Origin: Aphrophora alni
Taxonomy: Eukaryota > Arthropoda > Insecta > Hemiptera > Aphrophoridae
Direction of reading: 5' to 3'
Assembly (NCBI GenBank): GCA_963513935.1
Contig: OY740768.1
Span: 47,649,142 to 47,713,141, forward strand
Length of the DNA: 64,000 nt
A program made the position numbers and the translations under genes. Positions 17,865 through 29,356 of the stretch are shown piece after piece. The notes under the pieces were generated by a model that saw only the letters and a list, made by a program, of their open reading frames with translations, was not told the DNA's origin and ran no database searches. How positions within the stretch are numbered: the first letter of the stretch is position 1; each line of letters begins with the position of its first letter.

Positions 17865-18597
17865 TTGTTAAATATTTAGCGTAATTAACATTGCAAAATT
17901 TACTGCCAAGTGAAAAAAAATTATACTTGCAAAATTTACTGCCGTGTAATTATCTCTAGTCTGTTATTTAATGTGATAATGTATGACTTTATTTATTTAA
18001 TTTCAAATTACACTTACATATATAAATCAGTTATTGTATTTAGGCTCTATTGTTAGAATACACAAATAAATCTCTGGTGTTAAAAACAACTGATTTTACT
18101 TTAGAATAATACATGTATTATCATGTTGTATTAAAACTTCTCTCTAAGAAGTAATAAGTCATAATTTACTATATAATAACAGTAAATAACTAGCAAAATA
18201 ATAAATGCGAGACTGTTTTTAATTACAAACATACAATTTAATTTATAATTTGAATGTATAATGGAAAATTAACATTACAAATAATGTAACCCATTTAGTT
18301 ACGATCTAAATGCAGGAAGCAATCATTGATTTCAAAACGAAACCGTTTTGAGCCTTCCGAGTAGAAAGCATAATGACAGTTTAACTCTATTATCGTTTAC
18401 ATTTTTAATAAGCATACAGCGAATTGAATAGTTAATACGTTTTCATTGAGTTTATAAATAAATTTACAAATTATTCAGTATATTTCAATTTGAAGCAATA
18501 CAACTTTAATTACGGTAAATATTTAACAAAATATAATAACGAATACAACTATAGTAAAGGAATTGGTCAGCAAATAAGAAAAATTAAAATCATATAG

Positions 18598-19199
18598 GCT
18601 ATATTGCACTCTGTATTTTTATTTTCAAAATTTTGACTTCATGAAAAATTGTAGTAAGTTTGAACACTGCATATTAATACAACAAAATTAACAAGAACCT
18701 CTATAACTTTCAGAGTTCTCTTGGTTGCTTTTCGTAAAAAATATTGTATATAGAAAGATAAGGGAGATCATAAGAATTTGTGTTAGATCTTGAAAGGGAG
18801 TAGGAGGGAGGGAGAGAGAATCTGGCCCAAATAGATAAATAACGTGTTTAGCGTAATTTGGTAAAATAAATCTGGAATATAACACCTATTTATTATAGCG
18901 ATTTTTTTTTACAAAATAAATTATATCGGGAAAAAATTTACATATCTATTTACTAATCTAGCTTGAGGCTTATACATTAAATATTTTAGAAATTAAAAAA
19001 AAACTTTTTTCCATAAAGAGAAATATTGTCTTAAACAAAATTTTTCACAATAATTATGCAAATATTTTCATTAACATTGAATAAATAAAATTCCAAAATT
19101 ATTAGTTAGGGGATATTGAAAATATTTTTCGGCGTATTTTTGAATACACAGATATTTCTATATAAAAGTATTTTTTAAAGAACAAAATAAAGAAAAAGA
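18598..19199. other. AT-rich non-coding DNA
   Basis: Nothing recognisable. The minus-strand frame at 18688-18885 has no motif. Confidence 0.5.
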
Positions 19200-19760
19200 A
19201 AAGCATATGTATAAAACTATAAGTTTTAGAGGTGTTCTTGAAATATAGTTCGTCCTTATAGAGGTTCTGTGACAATCAATACTTTGAAATTAACAGAAAT
19301 AACTATTTATAAATAAGGGGTAAATCAATTGTACAACTATTTATGAAATGTAAACCGCCGCAATATGACTTCATTACATCTTATCTGCGCAATAATTATT
19401 TTAAACAAATTATCTTCTTACCTGTTTGTGCAGGAATTATTTGTATTCTAGTTAAGTCTAATAAAGGTATTAAATCGTTTTTACACTTGATGTAAAATGT
19501 TTTGAACATGCAATTTGATTACTGCTTAATAATACAGGACATTGTATTAACTAACAGAGAATTTGTAAGACTCCTTCAATTACTTACGTTGGCTTTTGTT
19601 TATAAACTTCATGCAATGACAATTATTATAGTTTTATTTTTATTATTTATTTTAATTGCAATACTATATTTCATAATAAAAATACATCCAAGAAAACTTG
19701 CTTTTCTTACAGCTGTGAAAAATTATTTTAAAAAACAATATTTGAATGGTAACTGACCTA
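19200..19760 (+). repeat. Old dispersed repeat, copy 1 (partner at 42,955-43,565)
   Basis: Ordered matches with the partner include GTATAA.ACTATA.GTTTTAGA, ATATAGTTC.TC, GAGGTTCTGTGA versus CAGGTTTTGCGA, CACTTGATGTAAAATG versus CACTTGATATGAAACG, CAATTTGATTACTG versus TAATTTGATTACTG, and GCTGTGAAAAATTATTTTAA versus GCTGTAAAATATTTAATAAA. Orientation is the same. Open frames (19502-19756 and 43365-43562) fall at equivalent places but share little protein wording, so coding is doubtful. Confidence 0.6.
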
Positions 19761-20584
19761 GAAATCATACTCTGATATAAAAATGATAATTCTCTCTCTA
19801 TTGTAAAAAAATGGACCAAATAGTTTCATTTAAATTATTAAAATGCATACGAAGTTTACTTTCTACAAACTGATTTTTTTACAATTGATAAATACAAAAA
19901 GTTGTTAAAAAAAAAAAAAGACTCATGTCAAAAAATAATAGAGTAGAATCTTTTTATTTAAATACTTCCGTATAAGAAAAAAATATATTTTCAATTGCAA
20001 AACAAATAGCAGTATTTGGACGTATTTAACCGAAGTTATCTGAGAGTATACAATGAATTTTAAAATATTTTCTCTTTTAAAAATATTAAAGTCAGTCCAA
20101 TAACAAAGTATAAAATTTTTGTGACAGTTTTTATATATTGAAAAACAAAATATATAGTGTCAAGAAAATTGAAATAAATAAGATTGTAAAGATCAGTTTT
20201 CACCATTTTTAAACATGAACACTACAATAAGTGAAACTTCATTGTAGTTGACGTGATGTTTTCTTAACAATTACTTATCCTTTATCACATAATGTACTGT
20301 AGTTTAAAATATCTAAGTACAGTATTATTCAACAAATCAATAATGCATTGTAAACGTATAAAGATTATTGATTCATATTGTTCCTCGTTTGATTAAGGTT
20401 GATTAAAACTTCATAACCTCTTAGTTATGTTTATTTTCAAATAAGGCTAGTTAAAACGTTTAGTATTAAAACGATAATATGATTGCTATTCTCGCTATTT
20501 TTAGAGTAATATAGTAAGATCAAACTTGGAAATTAGTTTTGCAACCTGTTTGTTAACGTAGTTAATAATAATTCACTCTTTATC

Positions 20585-20586
<2 letters not shown>
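19761..20586. other. AT-rich non-coding DNA
   Basis: No gene recognised. It ends in a long homopolymer. Confidence 0.5.

Positions 20587-20630
<44 letters not shown>
20587..20630 (+). repeat. Poly(A) run of 44
   Basis: A pure 44-bp A tract. It could be the tail of an old retroposed sequence on the + strand, but I recognise no LINE or SINE body upstream and no flanking duplication. Confidence 0.95.
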
Positions 20631-20632
<2 letters not shown>

Positions 20633-20824
20633 GAACATTTTGTACTTATTAGAATCTAGTAATGAACTCTAGGCTTAAGAAGTTATTTTTTAATTAACAA
20701 AGAACTTTATACAGTTGCATAAAAGGTATATGTTTACAAAAGGTGATTAAATTGGTACAAACCCGTTGAAGTGTTTGGAGGAGAATTTTATTTGTGGTGT
20801 ATTTTCTGTGAAATAGGTATTCTT

Positions 20825-21310
20825 CAAACATAATTTGGTTGAATAAGAATCTCACTTTATGAATCAATAATATTGTTATAATTGTCGAGGAGTAAAAAAT
20901 AATCATCAAAACAAATGTTTATTTTGCGACCGATTTTGCAGAAACAATTTAACATTCCTAAACAAAAGTTAAATTCCAAATTAGAAAAGTTATTAAGGAT
21001 TTTAATTGTTTGTGGCTCCACTAAAAAGAAAAAAAAGTTAACGATATAATCTTAAAAATGGTATATATAATCTGTCTCAAAAAAGATGCCAAAAAAATTT
21101 TTTTTTATTTTTTCAGTGGAGTCACAAAAAATTTAAATCCATAATAACTTTTCTAAATTTGAATTTAACATTATTTCATTAGGATTGTTCCTGAAAAATT
21201 GGTCGCAAAATAAACATTTGTTTTTTTGATTTTTTTTTTTACTCCTTGACAATGATAACAATATTATTGATTCATAAAGTGAGATTCTTATTCAACCAAA
21301 TTATGTTTTG
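20825..21310. repeat. Foldback element with about 200-bp inverted arms
   Basis: The left arm (20825-21024) and right arm (21113-21310) are inverted copies. Left ACATAATTTGGTTGAATAAG, TCTCACTTTATGAATCAATA and TGTTTATTTTGCGACC all recur as reverse complements on the right, as does GTGGCTCCACT (GTGACTCCACTG from the right arm). The outer third is nearly identical; the inner part is more diverged. The roughly 90-bp centre contains TCTTAAAAATGGTATATATA. No coding capacity. Confidence 0.88.
21050..21097 (+). repeat. Direct repeat in foldback loop, copy 1
   Basis: TCTTAAAAATGGTATATATA followed by ATCTGTCTCAAAAAAGATGC recurs at 21337-21383 with only one or two differences. Confidence 0.92.
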
Positions 21311-21336
21311 ATAATTATATATATAGGCCTATATAG

Positions 21337-21383
21337 TCTTAAAAATGGTATTTATAATCTGTCTCAAAAAAGATGCCAAAAAC
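21337..21383 (+). repeat. Direct repeat outside foldback, copy 2
   Basis: A near-identical copy of the loop segment, placed 27 bp beyond the right end of the foldback element. Confidence 0.92.
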
Positions 21384-24300
21384 ATATTAAAATTCCCTCA
21401 AATATTTTAAAAATAAATAAACCTGTAATTTATTATTCCATTAAAATTAGTTGCATTTTGAATTATAGTTTTTTTGGAGAAGTTCTACATTTTTGTTGGT
21501 GCAGAGACAAGTGTTTAAAAAGTTCAATTTTGACGCTTCATTATAAAAATATTACGCATAATCAGTGTGTTGCGTTTTCAAGATGTATCAGATACGCCGG
21601 GATATCGTTTTGACTTTTATTACAATTTTAAAAAAATAGCTCTAAGTAATATCTCCAAAACGTTGGAATATGCAAGATTTAGATTTGCCGTCTTTATATT
21701 TATGGCTATTACCATTATAATATATACCTCCAAAACTAAAGTTTTGTTATTCCAGTTTCAATTACACAGTACATGCAATATTTAAGAACTCTTACTAGTT
21801 TTTGTTTTGTTTATAAGGAATTAAATTTTAAAACTAATAAGGACTTTTAAAATATCTAAATACAGTAAAGGATTAGTTTTATCGTTGTGGCTTTTAATAA
21901 GAAGAAACCGAATATATTTGCGCATCCATTGATTAAAATTAACAGAAAAACACTAAAGATGTATTCCTTGCTAATGTAAACTTTGTTGTAATTAACAATT
22001 GCAGGTTAAGTGGTCATGAGACCACTTAATAAACCTTAATGGGAGATCTGTTTAAAGTAACCCATGATGCCTTGCAATTCTGAAATGAAAAACTATATTG
22101 TGTTGCTCTATTTATAATAGTACTATTCTCACAACATAAAAATAAAATATTTATTATTTAAATTACCCATAAAGTAATGTATAATATATTGTAGGTAAAT
22201 TTAATAAGATGAAATTACCAATTTATTGCATACAAAATATATAATATTTATTTTAGTACGTTTGTTTATGCAAAATAACTTAAACAGTATGTCAACGGAA
22301 TGATCTTATTTATTGTATTTATTAAAATGTTTGAATTTAGATAGTAATACAGATATTTTTTTTTACAAATGCGTCTTAAAAAAAACCTTAATATTGTCTG
22401 GTACAAATTATGATCAAAACATTTTGATAAACTGGAATATAGGGTTTGTAATGCGGCATTACTTTAATAAATCTACGACATGCTTACAAATTACATGAAT
22501 AAAAAACACCCTTTTTGGCCTACCTGTGACATTACGTATATAATTAGAGACCCGTATATGAATTAAACCTGTATAGAAAGCTATGAGCTGCAATAATTGT
22601 ATTACACAAGTTAGATGGGATAGTAATCTGCTTAGCGGCGTATTACAAGTCATTGTTCGAAGAGGTTCCTTCGAAACCTCTTGTGCTGCAATGTGTTTAC
22701 TATTTGACGCCTATTAGTTGCACAGAATTAAATTTCTAGTGGAAACTATAAAGTTGTACAATATCAGCTTGTCTTAAGTTTAAAAATAATTTATTATGTT
22801 GATACCGGATATGCTTGAATAACTAATAATTGTTATCTGTTTCTTACGGCCAGTAAACCTTGAATTTTCTTTTTTTCAGTTTATATAATCATATAACTAA
22901 TTTCACTATACGTGTTTCGGACGTTATCATCCATCATCGATTGATAAATAGTTATTTAAATCATTCAAGATAAATTACAAGTATCCACATAACACTCACG
23001 CACAACGAAACACGATATTTTATGTAACATTAATGTGTATACTGTGTATTGTTACCGTATGTATGGTAATCAATCTATTTATTAGCTCGAAAGTAGAGGG
23101 TTGCATCAAACTGTTTCCTATCATTTAAAAATCCTTCCGGATTTTGCATCTCGCCGCGATAAATCTGGTAGGTTCAAGCCATGAGATTCAAATAATTGCA
23201 GTAAATTATTAACTGTTACTAATGTTGGTTGTTACAATTTATAATGAAGACAAATATTTTTTATAAGGTAAAAATTTTATATTAAACAATTTATATAATA
23301 AATTACTTTATATAAGTAAAATATTTATATTACGTCCTTTAAATTGTACAGATTTTATAGTAAAAATATATAATTGAATGCGAATGTGAACGTGAGAGTT
23401 TAGTAACATTCAAAATTGCCTACGTAGGTGATTTAATAATGCCTATTAATCTCTTTTAGTAAAACGTTATTATTTTAGTAGAACACCGGGTAAAATATTA
23501 TTAACCCTGTGTGTGTCCTGCAGTGTAATATTAATTTGCACATTATAAAAGAACCAAATATATGTAAATTAAATGTTGAGTACTTTTTGATTAGCATTAA
23601 AGTTCTTTAAAAAAAATTTCATGTTTAAATTCAAAAACGTAAGCTATATTTAAATAATACTGAAAGAAAATAAAGGAAGCGGTACATAGTAATTATACAG
23701 AGGAGCGGTGAAAAGACATATATTTGAAGTATTTCATATAAGTCCAATGCACAGTTGTTTCAAACAACGCATACAGATACTACACTGACCTCAGCTTTTA
23801 TAGTATTTACTCACATCAAAACATGTTTGAGTAATATTATAAGTATCATAATCTTTACGTATGCACGTAAAATAAATTTTCCCAATAAATAAAACTGAAG
23901 TAATTAGTATTGTAGTATATAATAACACACGTGATATTAATTTAGGGTATCTATTAAAGTACATTATTACTATATTTACCATTAACAACAAACAAATGAA
24001 AACACTTGTTATACAAATTTAAATTTAAATCGACCTAAATCCCTGCATAATAATTGACCAATATATTAGATTTACAATTATTTATAGTACAGTTCTTTAT
24101 TGTTTTCTTTGATGTCTACTTATATATAATAATAGAAATGTAATAGTAATAATTATTATTGAATTTATAAGTGCTGAAGTGAATAAGAGGTCCTTACTTT
24201 GCTCTAAAATACATGTATTCCACTTTCTCCCTCTCTATCTCTCTCTCCACTTCTTCATACCTACCTACATCCATCCTTTCCTTATGATCACATTTATTAT

Positions 24301-25149
24301 TATAATTATTAAGTTTACCTCTCATTATAAAGAAAAAAAGGAAAAAATCCATCCAAGGCAAAATCTCCGCTAGATGTATTTAATTCTAGATATTACCCGG
24401 CTTTTCTCGCTTAGTGTGACCTCTGCAAAGTTATCACGACTTAAGAGTCGGAAGCAAATATACATGACTTTATATGTGGCAAACAAGCACCCCCTTAGTA
24501 AATGAAATGAACAAACGCTAAAGAGCTACAATTTCGTAAGAAGTGTGTGGAAGGATATTAGCTTGATAAATATGTAATAATCAGGCAATTGTGACTAATT
24601 CTTTGCAAGCTGTTGTTTTCAGTGGAGGCGAATATATAAATTATTGTCGTAAATAACAGATGGGGAAAATTTTTTTTTGCAGCTGTGATATTAATTCCTT
24701 GTCTGTAGTAACTCTTCGATAAATAAACTAAATATTGTATAAAACCTTTAAACATGCATTAACGGGAATAAGAGTTGATTATTACTTTTAGTATGAATTT
24801 TACCTTTTTCATCGAGTAGTTTTCTATGTGGGAAAATAACGATGTATTTTCTAAATTGCATGTTTTTCAGTTAACGATATATATTATTAAGATTTGAAAA
24901 TGTGTCTGCATTATAATAATTTAGAAATTGAATATTTTGTTCGTTCCTTTGTCTACTATATGAAAAGCTTATTATTTTTTATAGAATATCGTTTGTGGGT
25001 TGTATATTATTTTGAAATTTCAGATATGGTATCTTTTAAATGAAAATCAATAATTTCATAAAAACCCCATAATTTTATTTTTGTTCATAATTGTAAAAGT
25101 AAAAGTATTTTATAAATATTACATAATTGTATTTATTGTAACTAACATA
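21384..25149. other. AT-rich non-coding DNA
   Basis: No gene supported. A small hairpin lies at 22660-22682 (AAGAGGTT and AACCTCTT around seven bases). A CT-rich patch lies at about 24220-24260. Open frames such as 21308-21613 and 24179-24373 carry no motif. Confidence 0.5.
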
Positions 25150-25410
25150 TGTATATCCGTGAATGTGAAGCTTTAATAATATCGAGGTCACGAAGAACGT
25201 TACGTCACTACCGATGATATTGATCCGCAACTCTAATACCATTTGATAAATTGAGTTTTGGTAAAAGGTGATTAATTCAGTTAGGCAAACCAAGAAATAT
25301 GAATAATTTTGTACCTAGCTGCACTGTAATTGACATTTACAGCGTATTGATAGGTCCGCTGCAACTAAATTTTGCATTGTAAATTGCAATGACAACTTAT
25401 GATTTAAACG
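25150..25410 (+). repeat. Dispersed repeat, copy 1 (partner at 49,405-49,670)
   Basis: Strong blocks shared with the partner, in the same order and orientation: TTTAATAAT.TC.AGGTCACGA, ACGTC.CTACC.ATGATATTG (then ATCC), TTGGTAAAAGTGATTAAT-like, AATTGACATTT, and a CAATGACA block near the end. The core around 25180-25220 is about 85% identical by eye; the rest is more diverged. Confidence 0.8.
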
Positions 25411-25452
25411 ACATGATTTAAATTTGATACAAACAGTTTAAGGGCATTTTAC

Positions 25453-25551
25453 TGTAGATTTCACTTCCGTATCTGGACGAATCGCTTTTGGTTTTTGGTA
25501 ATTGTCGTTTATCATATACCTCTACACGTTCAACATAAAGTACATCCGCTT
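25453..25551 (-). CDS. Possible isolated internal exon (weak)
   Basis: On the minus strand a 99-bp open segment lies between CTACAG (acceptor side, 25552-25557) and GTAAAA (donor side, 25447-25452). Both boundaries have phase 1, so the exon is symmetric. It would encode a charged, ordinary-looking peptide (EADVLYVERVEVYDKRQLPK and a serine-rich continuation), less AT-driven than surrounding frames. I recognise no family, and neighbouring exons are not identified. Short open segments with GT/AG edges occur by chance in AT-rich DNA, so this is only a candidate. Confidence 0.2.
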
Positions 25552-25557
25552 CTGTAG

Positions 25558-27819
25558 TCGATTATTTCTGTTTTCTTTCAATACGCTTTCATCAAATATT
25601 TATTAAAGGTTCTTCCATGGGTCGTAATTAACTTATAATGAGTATTATTTGGAGATCGGACCTATGTTTGTATTATTATATTAAAACTAATGAAAATAAT
25701 ATGAACATCATAATAATATAGTACGATAAATTTTGCGCTACAAAGCATGATTATTTGTTGAAACTGTATTACAACAACTATTAGATATACTACACGGCCT
25801 TTATTACAAAGAGATAATAATGCATCTCTTGTAAACACATGCTCTGCTTGTATAGAGAATATTGTTTTCTTCAGAATTACATTTTTTTTTGTTTTTTTTT
25901 TTAATTACAAGGGAAATAAATTTTATTGGCTGGGAAATTATCAATGGAATAATTTCTTTCTTGCTTTTGAAAGTATTTTAAACTAGTTTATAATATATAT
26001 CTTCTGACAAGAATATCCTTTTTTCAACTTAAATATATCAAATTCGATAAAGTTTAAATAATATATGCCCTCTTTTCATGGTAATTTTAAATTATTCAAA
26101 ATATATTAATATCTCTACTCTAATAAATATAAAAAAATAAATTAATTTTTCTTTTTATAAAGAAATGAAGATCCTAATTCCCGTTCCCATAGAAATGATA
26201 AACTATCAGCATTTCGGTTTCCTATTTTACTCCTGACCTTCTATCCTTGTCTGTTTATTACAATTACAGTATCCTTTAGAACTACACATTTACTAATTAT
26301 CAGGGTAGTAGAATAGTACTCCTCTCGCTATTTTTCGAGAAACCAAAAGATACTTGTTCCTTGTTTATGTTATTGTAATACTCTTGTAATATAATTGTAA
26401 GATGACACATTTTTTATAAATTTTTATTTTTAAAAATTTTTATTTATATTTTTTGGAAACCATATGATGAGATTTGTTGAAACAAGGTAAAAAAGTAAGA
26501 AGAGGAAATAAAAGAACTACAATGCTAACTATCTAAACCGCAACAAGTATATCCCATGAGAACAAAAATGAGAAACAACATTAAAACTCTTTTTATTTGT
26601 CAGGATAACGTAACCTTTATTAAGAGATAAAGAAATAGTGATTGATTTGAAGTTAGTAAGTACTATTTCTTATAGATAGAACGGCTTATTCATCAAAAAA
26701 TAAAAAAGCAAAATGAACCGACTCCGTAATTATGGTTATTTAAAAAGAAAATAATACAAAAAGAGGAATATTTTTGTTATTTTGATTCTAACAAAACATC
26801 TATCACCTCTTCAAAATTATAATTGTAATTTTGTGACCAAATATTTTTTACTCCATTAAATTCAACAGTTAGGCCTAATCGTATGTGTTTTATGTTCAAT
26901 AATTCCTATATTTCGGATTTTTTTGTATCGTCAATATATTGCTTGTACCAATCATATTTAACACTGTAAACATAGATTTTTAGAGTATTTAGAGCTATTT
27001 TTAAGCTTATTTTCGATGAGATGTTGTCCAGCATTGTGTTAATTAATAAAAGCTGTAAATATTGTATACTGCCTAGCAACACACCTAACATTTTCCTCTT
27101 ATCCCAACACATAAGCCATTGTCATGTAAGATAACGGGTTTTCACTGGCTTTAGATTCTTTGGTTGCTTAGTAATAGATTTTATTACATATAGAAATTAT
27201 GGATTGAAGGACTCCATTGATTATTAAGTCATCTTTAATACGATATACTAATTGATTTAGACTATCTTAATCTGATCTAATATTATTATATATGTCAAAA
27301 AGGACGAATTATTCCTTCCTTGACACTATCAAGATGGTTAGAGAAAATGATACAAACTTTAGAACAAAAGGTGAATGGTTGTTTGGTTCGTAGACACTCC
27401 TACATCTCTCGACACACATATAGAGAAAGAAGTTTATTACCGACTTCGTTTTTCATAGTTGAGGAGATGGAATCAGACGTTTTATGATATTTTATGTATT
27501 TAAAAATAAAACTTTTTTATTTTTGTGTCGCCATGATGCCATTAGAGAATAATATCTTTGAGTTGTCCATACAATAGCCTTCCGTTTGGTTTTAACTCGG
27601 ATTAATCATTGACCTTTTTCTCAATTTTTTCAATAAATATATTGACACAAATTATACTTCCTGAACCGCCATTCTGGTGTTATATGTTATCGTTTAATTT
27701 TAAATAAATATAATTGTATAAAATTAAGAAGATCCAAAATAACGTTTATTGTAATATAAGTTTTCTTTATTTTTATTGCAACTTGGATGCCAACATTAAA
27801 TTATTTTTAAAGAATCCTT
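25558..27819. other. AT-rich non-coding DNA
   Basis: Nothing recognisable beyond low-complexity A/T tracts (about 26400-26460). Confidence 0.5.
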
Positions 27820-27949
27820 AGCGATAGGATTACGTGGCTCTAGGATACTAGACTATGTTGATAAATATCTCTTTTATGCTCTAGGATACTAGACTATGTT
27901 GATAAATATCTCTTTTATGCTCTAGGTTTATCGCTAGATTACTAGAGCC
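27820..27949. repeat. Perfect 41-bp tandem duplication inside nested inverted repeats
   Basis: A 41-bp unit beginning GCTCTAGGATACTAGACTAT (27837-27877) is repeated without change (27878-27918) and followed by a partial third start (GCTCTAGG, 27919-27926). Outside lie two inverted pairs: TAGCGATA (27820) with TATCGCTA (27929), and GGCTCTAG (27836) with CTAGAGCC (27942). Confidence 0.95.
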
Positions 27950-28724
27950 TATTTGTACTCTCAAAACGTCGTAATATAGATTGTATAATACAAATGTCTG
28001 TATAAACCAAACCATAACAATAATATTAACACATCATCGTTCACAAATACTTTAAAACCAGAATATCAGTTGTAATTGTACACAAAATTGAATCTGAGAC
28101 TTATATAAGATAAACTATTTTGTGGTTTCCTTTGTACAGAGATAATATATAAATACAACAAACCTAATAAATTAGTTGGTTTTACTAAGTGTTTACTTAA
28201 TGATTGTATAATATCCGATGTTTTAACTACCGTACTTAACTATGCAAATAATCTCAGTAATATACAAAAGCTTATAAGACAAAGTAATGGAAATTACATT
28301 TACATCTTACATTGATTCTATTGTGTCTGTCACATCACTACTATTACATTACAGCGATGTGTGAGGACTTTAAGGAGTCTCATTTGATCTTTGTTAAAAT
28401 AATCCATTCCAACAATGTCAGTCTCAGATAATGTAAATTTATTTCGTTTAAATTAATTTCCTGCAACTTTACTGGAATTAGGAAATATCGTAATTCAATA
28501 AGATTAATATTACAGTTATTAATTAACTAACTTGACTTTGTACATTAACCCGTCAGTTAACAATCTCAGAAAAATTTGTTCATATAAACCAAAAAAAAAA
28601 GTAAAGTAAATTAGCACTCTATGTATTTTTAGAATAATATAGAAGTTATCATATTTGTCAATGGTAAATAAATTAATATAGAAAAAATAACAGATAATTT
28701 GTAAAGAACTATCAGTATTATAAT
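27950..28724. other. AT-rich non-coding DNA
   Basis: No gene or element recognised. Confidence 0.5.
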
Positions 28725-28975
28725 GGAACTTTATTTTCACCATAGTGACAAGATAAAAATGAAACAACGCATTATTTTGTAGAGTTAAGTTTGTAGATTG
28801 CTACTAGATGATTAGAACAACACCATGTTAGTAATTATTAAATGATGGATTATTGTTTTCATACATACTGACAAATGTCCCTCAACAATGTTCGATCAAA
28901 TGCTGATATTTTGTCCAATGTTACATGTCAGCCTACAACAGCTCTATCTACAATAAAAATATGAACTGAAATGTT
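28725..28975 (+). repeat. Old dispersed repeat, copy 2 (partner at 14,400-14,718)
   Basis: See copy 1 for the shared blocks. This copy lacks the downstream (AT)n-(GT)n microsatellite. Confidence 0.6.
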
Positions 28976-29273
28976 TACATCAATAATTGTAATGGCTTTT
29001 AATTTATTATTTAGAGGAAATAATAAATATGCAGTAATATCTAAGAAAAACTATTTTCATGATATAACATAGATTAAAATTAGAAGTTTGGAATTCAATA
29101 TACGTAATCAACAATCAAAAGATTTTGTTTAATGAGGCACGTAAGTGTACATAAAATTTTAAAAATCGATATCAGAATCTCAAAATAGGTAATTTAATTC
29201 AGTGTAAAACGAAATTTCCTTTTAATAGTAAATTCCATAAATTTGTGGTTTTTTTTTTACTCAAATATAATCA

Positions 29274-29288
29274 ACTCTCTCTCTCTCA

Positions 29289-29355
<67 letters not shown>
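29274..29355. repeat. Compound microsatellite (CT)n-(CA)n
   Basis: A short CT run leads into a long CA run with one CATA interruption near 29293. The Thr-His open frame across it is an artefact. Confidence 0.97.

Positions 29356-29356
<1 letters not shown>

Larger units (their letters stand above)
17757..18594. repeat. MITE-like element with long imperfect terminal inverted repeats
   Basis: The left edge (TGATTTCAATTTTTCTTATT, continuing TTGCTGACCAATTCCTTT, 17757-17793) and the right edge (AAAGGAATTGGTCAGCAAAT, continuing AAGAAAAATTAAAATCA, about 18556-18594) are inverted copies over about 36 bp with one or two mismatches, enclosing about 760 bp without coding capacity. Two smaller hairpins follow the left end, and TTGCAAAATTTACTGCC occurs twice (about 17892 and 17929). 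A non-autonomous DNA transposon is likely; no target duplication is obvious, so the superfamily is unknown. Confidence 0.65.

Noticed and set aside
19502..19756. 84-codon hydrophobic frame (possible membrane protein)
   Set aside because: Lies in an old dispersed repeat whose partner does not preserve the peptide; hydrophobicity follows from T-rich codons.
23140..23190. GGTTCAAGCC resembling a tRNA B box
   Set aside because: No A box or foldable cloverleaf upstream.
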